Shown here piece after piece: positions 12,375 to 21,500 of a stretch of DNA of 44,103 nt. Positions within the stretch are counted from its first letter, which is position 1, and every line of letters starts with the position of its first letter. The notes beneath the pieces are model-generated. The model did not search any database. It saw only the letters and a list, made by a program, of their open reading frames with translations, and had not been told where the DNA came from. The DNA is from JABMRP01 sp964444795 (GTDB lineage: Bacteria; Planctomycetota; Planctomycetia; Pirellulales; Thermoguttaceae), in NCBI GenBank assembly GCA_964444795.1, contig CAYUIQ010000042.1, positions 1 to 44,103 of the forward strand. The letters are read 5' to 3'. A program made the position numbers and the translations under genes.

Positions 12375-14756
12375 CTAGGGCGCCGTCGTCTTCCGTAAGA
12401 ACCGGTCGAACCAGCGATAGGCTTCCTCCCGCACGTCGGGCGGAAAATCGTGGCCGGCGTCGGGATACCTCACCACAAGGTGGTCGCCCGCGCCGAGTAG
12501 CCGGTAGACCTTGCCCGCCTCGGCTTCGGCCTTCTTCACACCCGACGCGGCGAAATTGCCGTCCCCCAGCGGCGAGTTCGAGAAGAACGGCCGGGGAGCC
12601 AACGCCGCGACGATTTCCGCGAAATCGAACGGCACCCGATCCGGTTCGAGACCGAAAACGTCGCGCAGCCGCGGCATGTACCGATCGCTGGTCCAGCCGG
12701 TGATGTCGCCCTCGTAGTAGTCGTGAAACGGCGTCCAGCCGCAACTGCTCACGACCACCTTCAAGCGCGGGTCGAACACGGCGACGAACATCGCGTTGTG
12801 CCCGCCGAGCGAATGGCCGATCACCCCGATCCGCCGGGGATCGACTTCGCTGCGAGCCGCCAGCAGATCGACGCAGCGCATGTGGTTGAAAATGCCCTTC
12901 ATCGTGCCCGAGACATACCGATCGGCCGCGAAGTCGTACGCATAATCGCCGAACGACGGATAGTCGGGCGCCAGCACCACGTACCCGCGCTGAGCCAGCT
13001 CCTTGGCATACCCCCGATTCGGCTTATCACTCTCGTTGGCGGTGACCCGTTTGCCCAGCGGTGAGGTCGGGTGCAAGGCGAGCATGGCCGGCCGTTTCAC
13101 GCCGTCGGCGCTCCCCTCGGGCAGATACAGGTGGGCCGAAATACGGTCATCCCGCTCGGCGGTGAACGTCACGTTCAATCGGCGGTAACCGTCGCCCTTT
13201 TTCTCTGAGAGGACCTTGACGTCGAGCGGTTGCAGGTTCGACCGATCGGGCAACGGACCGGTGGCCAGTTGGATGTTTCGCAGAATGCGTTGCCGTCGCC
13301 GCTGCCATTGTTCGAGGGTCTCGACCGGGGCCCTTTGCCCGTCGTCGTCGACGAAGAACATCGGCAACCGGTGATCCAGGCCGGTCGACTCGGCTCCGGT
13401 TCGAGCCGCCTGGCGAACAACCTCGTCGACCACGCGATTCTCGACGCCTGCCGCCCACGGGCTTGGCAGGCCGTAATAGACCATGGCCGTGGCACCCTCG
13501 TACCCGCCTTCTCGCAAGACCCGTTCCGACGGAATATAGGCCGGCACGTCGTTGGAGTAAGCGGCCACCCACGTGCCGGGGCCGAGTTCGGCCTTCAATC
13601 GAAGCGAATAATCGACCACCACCTCGCCGGCCAGGAATGCCCACGTCGGGCCGGTGCCCAACTGCCAGACCTGGACCGAGTAGGGATACGTCGCCGCCAG
13701 CTTCCCGTCGCGATCGAGTTGTTCCAGGAGGAACCGAGCCCGATTCACCTCGTACCGATTGTTCGATTGCAGCGTCTTTTGAAGTTCCTCGCGGGAAGGC
13801 AGTCGAGCCAGCGGCAGATCGACCTCGGCGGCCTCTGTGGCAAGCGTGCCGGCGATCCGGCGCATGGGCTGTTGCAGCACGACGTCGACAGCCGACGCCA
13901 GACGCTGCCCGTATTGCTGGGCCAATTCGACCTGGCGCCGGGGCAGCGGGTTCTGGTCGGCTCCGCAACCGGCCCAAACCATGCCGACGGCCTCCGGGTG
14001 GGCCTTCTCGATCGCCCGTTGCGCAAACCCGGGCCAGTCGCCCGACCACCGATAGAACGACAACACGGTCGCGTGGCAGGCGTATCCGCAGACCACGGCC
14101 TGGAGCCGATCGTCGGCGTCGTGGACGGCCAATACGGGTACGTCGTGGTCGACCGGCCCTTGAAGTTTGCCCTGGGCGCGAAGGGCCGGAACCTGTGCCG
14201 CGGGGTTGTTCCGCCGATTGACGGCAAACGTGGCCCGGCCGGTGCCCCAACTCAACCGGGCCGGACGCAAACGTTCCAGCGTCAAGCCGACCACTTCGAC
14301 GAGCTTGTCCTGGAGTTGTTCCGCGTAGTTCTTCAACAGCTCGGCCTGCCGGTCGTCGAGGGAATACATCGGCCGGAGGTTGCCGTAAATGACCGGGCCG
14401 GTATGCGTATGCGTGACACACAGGGCCAGCCGCGCCGGCGGCAGACCGTGCTGCTGTTGCACTCGCCGACGGACCCGGTCGCGGAATTCGCGGTCGATAC
14501 CGATAATGTCCATGGTGACCAACACGGCCCGATGCCCCTGGGCATCTTCGATCGCCAGCGCCTTGGCCCACAGGTCGGTCAGTTTGCCCTCGGCCGGACG
14601 ATCGCGACTCGCGTAGCCCGACATCCACATCGGCGCCTCGGGTGTGATGCGCACCTTGGCCACGCCGGCTTTCCATGGCGCCACCTCCGCAGGAAGCGCC
14701 TCGGCGGGAAGCATGATGCCGAGCAGTACCGCAAAGCCTAACCCGAGCGTTTTCAT
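12375..14756 (-). CDS. Secreted fusion: ceramidase-like metallohydrolase domain plus alpha/beta hydrolase
   Basis: ATG 14756 has GGAG six bases upstream and opens a signal peptide (MKTLGLGFAVLLGIMLPAEA). The product has 793 residues. Residues about 30-440 match the neutral/alkaline ceramidase N-terminal family: GVAKVRITPE, then the metal-site motif THTHTGP (His116, His118), and YACHAT (His228). The canonical ceramidase serine motif GDVSPN is not seen; the aligned stretch reads AGCGADQNP. Residues about 530-793 form an acetyl-xylan-esterase/dienelactone-like alpha/beta hydrolase with nucleophile Ser649 (GHSLGG) and His769 (DAGHDF). It probably acts outside the cytoplasm on ester or amide bonds of sugars or lipids. 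It converges on the LptE-like gene and diverges from the sulfatase. True ceramide hydrolysis is doubtful. Confidence 0.82.
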   Translation of the reverse strand: MKTLGLGFAVLLGIMLPAEALPAEVAPWKAGVAKVRITPEAPMWMSGYASRDRPAEGKLTDLWAKALAIEDAQGHRAVLVTMDIIGIDREFRDRVRRRVQQQHGLPPARLALCVTHTHTGPVIYGNLRPMYSLDDRQAELLKNYAEQLQDKLVEVVGLTLERLRPARLSWGTGRATFAVNRRNNPAAQVPALRAQGKLQGPVDHDVPVLAVHDADDRLQAVVCGYACHATVLSFYRWSGDWPGFAQRAIEKAHPEAVGMVWAGCGADQNPLPRRQVELAQQYGQRLASAVDVVLQQPMRRIAGTLATEAAEVDLPLARLPSREELQKTLQSNNRYEVNRARFLLEQLDRDGKLAATYPYSVQVWQLGTGPTWAFLAGEVVVDYSLRLKAELGPGTWVAAYSNDVPAYIPSERVLREGGYEGATAMVYYGLPSPWAAGVENRVVDEVVRQAARTGAESTGLDHRLPMFFVDDDGQRAPVETLEQWQRRRQRILRNIQLATGPLPDRSNLQPLDVKVLSEKKGDGYRRLNVTFTAERDDRISAHLYLPEGSADGVKRPAMLALHPTSPLGKRVTANESDKPNRGYAKELAQRGYVVLAPDYPSFGDYAYDFAADRYVSGTMKGIFNHMRCVDLLAARSEVDPRRIGVIGHSLGGHNAMFVAVFDPRLKVVVSSCGWTPFHDYYEGDITGWTSDRYMPRLRDVFGLEPDRVPFDFAEIVAALAPRPFFSNSPLGDGNFAASGVKKAEAEAGKVYRLLGAGDHLVVRYPDAGHDFPPDVREEAYRWFDRFLRKTTAP

Positions 14757-15065
14757 GGTGGGCTCCGATAACAAAGCAACGAGGATCTGTCACCGTCGAA
14801 GTCGATATGCACGCGGCGCAACTTCCTCTTGGAAACGCCGCTGCAACCGTTTCCGATCTTTCCGATGATTCTACCCCGCGGGAAGACACTCGGAAAGCCG
14901 GCAACGGCGAGGTTGAGTTGTTTCGTCGAACTTGCAGCATCGGGTGAGGATTTCGAGTACAATATTCGGGCAACGTCGGCCGGCGGAGCCCAACTTGTCT
15001 GGCCCGCCACGGCCCCCGCCATGAATCAAACCATCGTCGTCGTCCCGTGAAACAAGGTGGACACC
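14757..15065. promoter_or_regulatory. Divergent intergenic region between hydrolase fusion and sulfatase
   Basis: These 309 bases separate two divergently read secreted-enzyme genes, so both promoters should lie here. Toward the sulfatase a TACAAT box is present at 14958-14963; a TTGCAG lies 20 bases before it, which is too far for a standard -35. Toward the hydrolase a minus-strand TAGAAT occurs at 14873-14868 with no clear partner. No inverted repeat that would mark an operator was recognised, and no gene. Confidence 0.3.
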
Positions 15066-16949
15066 ATGAAACGACTGCTCTTTCTGCTCACCCTCGTCCT
15101 GTCTTTCGCCACGATCGCTACGGCGGCGAATGATCGCCCCAACGTCGTGTGGATCGTTTCGGAGGACAATTCCGTACACTACCTTGATCACTTCTTCCCG
15201 GGAGGCGCCAAGACACCCAACATTGAGTCGCTTGCCGAACAGGGGCTCACCTTCGTTCACGCTTTTTCCAACGCGCCGGTTTGCTCGGTTGCCCGCAGCA
15301 CGCTGGCCACCGGGTGTTACGCTCCGCGCATCGGCACCCAGTTTCACCGCCGCTACAAGATGGCCCCCATGCCCGAGGGCTTGCGGATGTTTCCCGCCTA
15401 CCTTCGCGAGGCCGGCTACTACACGACCAACAATTCGAAGAAAGACTACAACGCCGTCGAGGGCGCCGGGGTATGGAACGAATCGTCGCGGCAGGCTTCG
15501 TGGCGCAATCGGCCGGACAAATCGCAGCCCTTCTTCCACATGGAGTCGCACGGCGCGTCGCACGAGGGCTCGTTGCACTTTAGCCAGGCGATCCATGAAA
15601 ACGAGAAGACGATCACCGATCCCGACTCGGTGCAACTGGCCGACTACTTCCCGGACACGCCGCTGTTTCGTTATACCCATGCTCGGTACCACGACCGCAT
15701 CGCGGCGATCGACGGCATCGTCGGCTCCACGGTCGCCAAGCTCAGAGAAGACGGCCTCCTGGAGAACACGTTCGTTTTCTACTTCGGCGACCATGGCGGC
15801 GTCCTTCCCCGAGGGAAGGGCTACATCTACGAGTCCGGGCTTCACGTGCCGCTGGTCGTGCGCGTTCCGGAGAAGTTCCGGCATCTTGTCGATGCCCGGC
15901 TGGGCAGCCGGGTCGACGGCTTTGTCAGCTTCATCGATTTCGGTCCCACGACGCTTCAACTCGCCGGAGTCGATGTCCCCCGCCAGATGGACGGCCGCCC
16001 ATTTCTCGGCCGGGGTGTCTCGGTGAACGAGGTCAACACCCGCGACGAGTCCTTCGGCTACGCGGACCGATTCGACGAGAAGTACGACCTGATTCGCTCG
16101 CTCCGCAAGGGCAAGTACCAATACATTCGCAACTACCAGCCGTACTTGCCGGACGGGTTGCAGAATAACTACCGCTACAAGATGCTCGCCTACAAACAAT
16201 GGCGCGAGCTGTTTCGAGCGGGCACACTCAGCGGCCCCCAGCTTCAGTTTTTTCAGACCAAGCCGATCGAAGCCCTTTTCGACGTCAAAGCCGATCCACA
16301 CGAAGTCCGCGATCTGGCCGGCGATCCGCGATATGCCGGCACGTTGGCCGAGTTGCGAGCTCGTTTCCATGAGATCGTTAGGGAGATGCCCGACTTGAGC
16401 TTCTATCCCGAAAGCCACCTCGTGGCCCGCGCCCTGGAGAACCCCGTGGCGTTCGGGCAAGCTCACAAGGCCGAGATCGCGCGACTGGCGGATACGGCTG
16501 ATCTGGCACTGCTCCCTTATGAGCAGGCCAAGGCGGGAATCCAAAAAGCCCTTGGGTCGGACAATCCCATGATCCGCTACTGGGGCGCCATGGTTTGCAG
16601 CACCTTTGGGAAAGAGGCCGCCGAACTGGCCGGTAGCGTCGAGTCGCTTCTGGACGATGACTCGGAGATCGTGCGCATTCGCGCGTTGGAATTCCTCGGG
16701 ATCATCGGCCGGCGAAATCCTCAACAGGGGCTTACGGAAATCGTCAACACAACCGCCGATCCGGTCCTGGCCACCGAAGCGTTGAATTCCGTTGTCTTCT
16801 TCCGCGATTTTTTCGGGGACCGCTACGGAGTCGAACGATCGGATTTCCACCCGGTCTGCAAAGGGGCCGATATCGACGACCGGCTGAATTACATCAACGG
16901 CGTCCCTTACCCTCCCAGACGTCCCAAGCCCAAGAAGGGCGGCAAGTGA
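15066..16949 (+). CDS. Secreted sulfatase (type I, S1 family) with C-terminal HEAT-like tail
   Basis: ATG 15066 follows AAGGTGG at good spacing; the 627-residue product has a signal peptide MKRLLFLLTLVLSFATIATA. The sulfatase core begins RPNVVWIVSEDN (metal-binding acidic pair) and has the formylglycine site APVCSVARSTLATG, where Cys73-x-x-x-Arg77 is kept but the usual Pro or Ala at position +2 is Val. YFGDHGG..PRGKGYIYESGLHVPLVVR is the second metal/substrate segment. After about residue 470 a helical HEAT-like region (DNPMIRYWGAMVCSTF, DDSEIVRIRALEFLGIIG) and a basic PRRPKPKKGGK end follow. It should remove sulfate esters from polysaccharide in the periplasm, after maturation by a formylglycine-generating enzyme not found in the window. 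Its neighbours suggest a sulfated rhamnose-containing glycan, which is inference. Confidence 0.92.
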   Translation: MKRLLFLLTLVLSFATIATAANDRPNVVWIVSEDNSVHYLDHFFPGGAKTPNIESLAEQGLTFVHAFSNAPVCSVARSTLATGCYAPRIGTQFHRRYKMAPMPEGLRMFPAYLREAGYYTTNNSKKDYNAVEGAGVWNESSRQASWRNRPDKSQPFFHMESHGASHEGSLHFSQAIHENEKTITDPDSVQLADYFPDTPLFRYTHARYHDRIAAIDGIVGSTVAKLREDGLLENTFVFYFGDHGGVLPRGKGYIYESGLHVPLVVRVPEKFRHLVDARLGSRVDGFVSFIDFGPTTLQLAGVDVPRQMDGRPFLGRGVSVNEVNTRDESFGYADRFDEKYDLIRSLRKGKYQYIRNYQPYLPDGLQNNYRYKMLAYKQWRELFRAGTLSGPQLQFFQTKPIEALFDVKADPHEVRDLAGDPRYAGTLAELRARFHEIVREMPDLSFYPESHLVARALENPVAFGQAHKAEIARLADTADLALLPYEQAKAGIQKALGSDNPMIRYWGAMVCSTFGKEAAELAGSVESLLDDDSEIVRIRALEFLGIIGRRNPQQGLTEIVNTTADPVLATEALNSVVFFRDFFGDRYGVERSDFHPVCKGADIDDRLNYINGVPYPPRRPKPKKGGK

Positions 16950-16977
16950 GAAGCCCCTCGCCGATCGAATCGCCCGA

Positions 16978-18291
16978 TCAGTCGCCGAGTGTTTCCGTTG
17001 GTTCGCGCTGGTCGGCCCCTTTCGTGTCGGCCTTATCGCGATAGGTCTCCCACATGGCCCGGGCGAGAGGGCTCGCGCTGGCTTCCTCCCGCCACCAGCG
17101 GTCCACGTAGTCGAAGAAGGCCGGGTGGTTCCAGTGAGTGGTCATGCCGGTCAGGCGCGCGGCCAGGGCCTGACCCACCCACGTGGGACCGTTGAGCTTG
17201 CGATATCCCTCGGCCTTCAAGCCGTTGTTGCCCTTGGAGTCGCCATAGGTCTCCCACGTCTTGGGATCGACCTCCTCGTGCCGCCTGTTGGGATTGTTCG
17301 GCGCGATGGTCCAGAGCGCCTTCTGGCCATCGAAGCCTTTGCCGTAGTAGGTTTGCTGATCTTCCTGGAAGGTGGCCTTGACGTTCATCATGCCGCGGTG
17401 ACCGAGCAGGAGGCCGGCGAAGAGGATGGGCCACTTGCGGCCCGAGTTGTGACCGCCGTTGGCGATCCAAAGATCGTTGTCCGACTGCGTCACACCGTAG
17501 TAGTCGATACCCTTTTGCACGTACCGCAGCAGCAAGGTCTCGCGCTCGTTGCGTGGATCCTCCAGAAGGACCAACAGGCCCACGTCGGAGACGATGTTGG
17601 TGATTTCCCGGCCGTAGTCGGGCATGTTCTCCAGCGGATGCATCTTGCGGTTGACCCACTGGCGCATGTGGTCCAGCCAGATGCGCTGTAGATCCCGCTC
17701 GTAGACCCCGATGTCCGGCAGCGGACCGGGGGCCTTCAGTTGCGGCAGGACGTCGCGCCGGAGCTGCGACGCGGTGAACATCTCCTTCCACGTGCCCACG
17801 TAGGCCGGTCTCAGCGCGTCGGCCGGTGGAGCTTCCTTCAGACACGTCAGAACGACGGCCGTGCGCAAGGGGCCGCGGCAGTACTGACGGCGAACCGTGT
17901 CCGGCGTCTTTTCTCCGATCCGGTCCACGCTCGCCGTGCTGACCAAGGACTGGCCCGGCTCGAGTTCCAGCGGGAACTTTGCGCGCAGCGACGGATCGAA
18001 CCCGGCGATGCGGGCGTCGTACCCCTGGCGGTCGCCGGCCGGCGGATTCACCACCGAACCGTGACGCTCCGCCGTGGGCGCGGGTGTGACGCTCTCGACC
18101 GTTACCGGACCCACGACCCACCAGTCGCCGGTAATGAATCGGCCGGCCGGCACGCGGGCGGCAAAGCTCCAGGTAACGCCGTATTGGGTGACGGTATCTC
18201 GCGGCTGGGCGGCTGCCTCGGCGGTCAGCGCGGCGCCAGGTCGGACGGATGCAAGCATCAGAGTTGCCAGAGCGACGTAGCAGGTTCGCAT
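16978..18291 (-). CDS. Secreted protein of unknown function, possible alpha/alpha-toroid fold
   Basis: The start at 18291 has a strong GAGGGAGGA site and opens a signal peptide (MRTCYVALATLMLASVRPGAA). The product has 437 residues. The N-terminal part (about 30-150) looks beta-rich (GVTWSFAARVPAGRFITGDWWVVGPVTV). From about 190 it is helical, with aromatic and charged motifs such as DNDLWIANGGHNSGRKWPILFAGLLL and a C-terminal HPAFFDYVDRWW. Such a layout is seen in polysaccharide lyases and other (alpha/alpha)-barrel enzymes, but I recognise no catalytic signature. It lies between the sulfatase and the GH106 gene, so a role in glycan breakdown is plausible and unproven. Confidence 0.7.
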   Translation of the reverse strand: MRTCYVALATLMLASVRPGAALTAEAAAQPRDTVTQYGVTWSFAARVPAGRFITGDWWVVGPVTVESVTPAPTAERHGSVVNPPAGDRQGYDARIAGFDPSLRAKFPLELEPGQSLVSTASVDRIGEKTPDTVRRQYCRGPLRTAVVLTCLKEAPPADALRPAYVGTWKEMFTASQLRRDVLPQLKAPGPLPDIGVYERDLQRIWLDHMRQWVNRKMHPLENMPDYGREITNIVSDVGLLVLLEDPRNERETLLLRYVQKGIDYYGVTQSDNDLWIANGGHNSGRKWPILFAGLLLGHRGMMNVKATFQEDQQTYYGKGFDGQKALWTIAPNNPNRRHEEVDPKTWETYGDSKGNNGLKAEGYRKLNGPTWVGQALAARLTGMTTHWNHPAFFDYVDRWWREEASASPLARAMWETYRDKADTKGADQREPTETLGD

Positions 18292-18361
18292 TGTATTCCT
18301 CCCTCGTAGGTTAGGAGCGGCCAATAGACAACTTGCCAATTTCGAGCGGTTTGGCTTGGGT

Positions 18362-18367
18362 ATTATA
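18362..18367 (-). promoter_or_regulatory. Candidate -10 box TATAAT
   Basis: A perfect minus-strand TATAAT (GTGTATAATACCC) lies about 71 bases before the start at 18291. No convincing -35 hexamer precedes it at 16-18 bases. It could drive the secreted protein gene separately from the GH106 gene upstream. Confidence 0.35.
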
Positions 18368-18385
18368 CACGAATCTCGTCGGCGT

Positions 18386-18506
18386 GCGGGCTGTTGATCG
18401 AATCGGATTCACGCAGGATCGTGGCGCAAACAGCAACCCGAAGCGTTAGCGAGGACGGAAAAGACGGCCTCGCTGACGCTTCGCCCTTACTAAATCAACA
18501 GCCCGC
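18386..18506. repeat. Nested inverted repeat, REP-like intergenic element
   Basis: An outer inverted repeat GCGGGCTGTTGAT (18386-18398) pairs exactly with 18494-18506. Inside it, CGAAGCGTTAGCGAGG (18439-18454) pairs with 18468-18483 with one mismatch, around a 13-base loop. It is placed between two same-strand genes and could fold into a large cruciform or hairpin, acting as terminator or as a dispersed palindromic repeat. The inner arm resembles repeats I associate with planctomycete intergenic DNA; that resemblance is from memory. Confidence 0.75.
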
Positions 18507-18534
18507 TTGCCCCGGCAAAGCGGTCGTGCGTCGC

Positions 18535-21500
18535 CTATTCGTTCAACCGAATCGTCTTCTCGACTGCCGGAATCAGTCGGACCGGACCCAGCAGGCCCGA
18601 CTCGTGCAAGGGAACGTCCTTCCACGGCTTTCTTGGAGTGCCGGAGCCGGTGATGTTGGTCCGACAATAACGCTCGTCCTGCGGCAACCGCGCATCGCCG
18701 ACCAGACGGTTCGACCAGGTATTGGCGATCTCGATTTCCAGCCGGTTGCGGCCCGGTCGCGCCGCTTTGCTGATATCGAGGCGATAGGGCGGTTTCCAGA
18801 CAGTGCCCAACGACTTACCGTTGAGCGAAACGCCGCCGACGGCCCAGAGTCGCCCGAGGTCCAACAACAGATTTCGGTCTTCCTGCAACCACTGCGGGGG
18901 AATCTCAAACTCCGTTTCATAGCGGGCAATGCCGGAGAAATGGCGAATGCCCGGGTGCTCGTCTTGTGTCCAGGATTTCAATGCCGGCCAAGTCACACGG
19001 TCCGGGGCGCCCAGCCCGTCGGGAAAACGGACCGTCCACGGGCCGCCCAACGTCGTCGGAGGAGGGACCTGGTCAATTTCGACTTCGACCGCTCGATCGT
19101 CCGACGTCCGCAGTTGGTACGACCCGTTTCTGGAGGCGGTGACGCGAACGTGCCCGTCCTCCGCCGTAGCGGCACTTAACTCGGGAGGCAACGAAATCAA
19201 ATGGGGCCCGTTTCCCGGCTTGTCGGCATCGGGCCGGCGGAAGACGACGAACAGCGAACCGGCCGCTGCAAGCCGCAACGGGACACGAATGCCTTGGTCC
19301 GTCTGTTCGTAGACCGGCTGCCGGACGACTTTTCCCGACGCGGGCAGCCAGAGTTCCGGGGACTTGCCGGAGACGCGAAAATGAGCGTCGACGGACTCTC
19401 CTCGCATCTTCTTGTTGCGGACGAAGTAGATGTCCGCCTCTGCCGTGCGACGATGAATGAAATCCAAGTCCGTGTCTTCTTTCTCGCCGACGAAACGGAA
19501 ATCGGCTCCGATCCCTCGCTCCAAGAGGACCTCTTGAAGGGACCGCCCCCAGACGACTTTCCCGCTGCCGTATGGGTGCTCCAGGATATTCTTGCCGTCG
19601 CAGTCCCCCCACAGCTTGTCGGCGAGTTGTTTGACTTGCCGATCCCCAGTCGGATAGCCGGCGAGTCCGCCGGAGCGCGTCGGCTTGGGCCCGACCACGG
19701 TTGCCCCGGCGGCGACCAATTTTTCGAGCTTCCGCAGGACGGCGATGTCGATGTCTTCCCGCTCCGGCAGAACGAGCAGTTCATACTGCATGCCGTCGGG
19801 GAGGGTGATCCGGCCGTCGCGCACGCTCATCCGACGGAGTACGACTTCCGCATTGGCGACGTCATAGTCGCGCCCCATTCCGAGCGACGGATCGACATGC
19901 TTCGGCGGCACGAAGTTGTAGCCTTGGTCTCCGTAGTAGTAGCAGACGTCGGCGACGAAATGCCCCTGCTGCAAGAGGAAGGAGCATCGCGCCAGGTAGT
20001 CGAGAAACGGCTTGGCTTTGGGCCACCAGACGAGATTCGTGTTCAGGTGCGTTCCGGCCCCGTAGACCCAACCGGGCCGGCCGGCCTCGGGCGGCTGGTG
20101 CGCGCCGGTGTGCCAGACGACGTGGTTCATTCCCTCGCAAAACGCCCGATCGGCCGATGGTTTGAGGTCAAAGGGGCCGTCCTGCCAGTGATACATGCTG
20201 GTGAACGCCTCCATGTGGACCCGGCGCTTGCCGTAGGTGTGGGCCGCGCAGGCGGTCTCCTTGACAACCCAAAGTCGATCGGCCTGGGGCCGCTTCGGCC
20301 AGAACTCGCCGCGCACTTCGTCCAGAGCGCCGAGGGCCTTCAGCGCGTCGACCGGCACCTGATGAATGGGCGGGCCGGGACCGCCGGCTTCCGATTCGAC
20401 GCCGAGCCCCGCCGCATGCGCCGTGTCGACCGCGGCCCGGTAATAGGCATCGACGAGCAAGTCGCCAAGCGTCTTGCGGTAGTCGTAGATGAACCGTCGA
20501 GTCATCTCATCGCTGACCACGACGGCGCCGGACAGCGCGGGCAGGTAGGGCGTCATGTCGTAGCCCCGGTAGCGGCGGAATTGGCGGATCATGTCGGGAG
20601 TCCACATCGCGCCGCGAACTTCGTAGCTGGCCAGGTAGAGCTGCTTCAGAGCCGTCTCTTCGAGATTGCCCAGCTTGGATTGGAGCCGGTCGATGAGGTA
20701 GTTCAGGAATGTCCGCGTTGCCTCGCTACTGAAATGATCGGTCGCCAGTCCGTCGGAGTTCGGACTCGGTACCTTCAGACGTTCGCCCGTGTTGGTGCAT
20801 ACGTATCGCACGATTGCCCACCGGCCGGCCGGAGCGTCCCATCGAAGCCGGCCTTCGGCGTCGATACGATCGGTCAGATCGACGATCTTCTCGGGGTCTT
20901 CGATCAACAGCGGCGGCGGTCCGGCCGAGCACCAACTTCCGCCCGCCCCAACGGTGCTACCGTCGTGCAGGTTTCCGGCGGTCCAAACCCGATCGCGACC
21001 CAAGGCGGGCGGATAGCCGAGCAGTTCGGCTCCGTCGCGGCTGCGATCCGCCGCGTGCGAGCCCACGACGTTGACTCCGTCGGTGCTAAACAACTGGAAC
21101 TCGCCGAGCCCGACGCGGTCGAAGCGGACGTTGTGGCCATTTTTGATCCGAAGCCGAACGTATTGGGCATCGACCTCCGGTACGTCGAAACGCTGCGGTC
21201 CAGTGGTCGGTTTCAGCGACGCCCGCAACACCTCGCGAAACGCATCGTCGGTGGGCGTTGTCGTGGAAACCGCGATGGAGAAGTCCTTCGCAAACAGATG
21301 AAGGTCCCCGTATTTCTTCGGATCATCGCTCGGGGTGTTGTGCAGCACGGCGTAGTCGAGCGTTTGTCGCCCGATTTTGAAGACGAAATCGTAGCCCGGC
21401 AAACGTCGATTGGCGGGAATCGCCAGAACGGCGACGTCCTTGTAAAAAGCCGGCTTTCCGTCGGGGCGTCGAGGTGCCTTGGCCGGAATCGGAGGAAAGG

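Noticed and set aside
13147..14973. 608-codon minus-strand frame overlapping the ceramidase-like gene
   Set aside because: Highly Arg/Gly/Pro-rich composition typical of an out-of-frame reading; the other frame has coherent motifs and a signal peptide.
14829..15050. 73-codon plus-strand frame just before the sulfatase
   Set aside because: No ribosome site or recognisable features; it lies in the divergent promoter region.
14871..16850. 659-codon open frame on the minus strand opposite the sulfatase
   Set aside because: It is antisense to a clear sulfatase, has no recognisable domain and reflects GC-rich codon use on the other strand.
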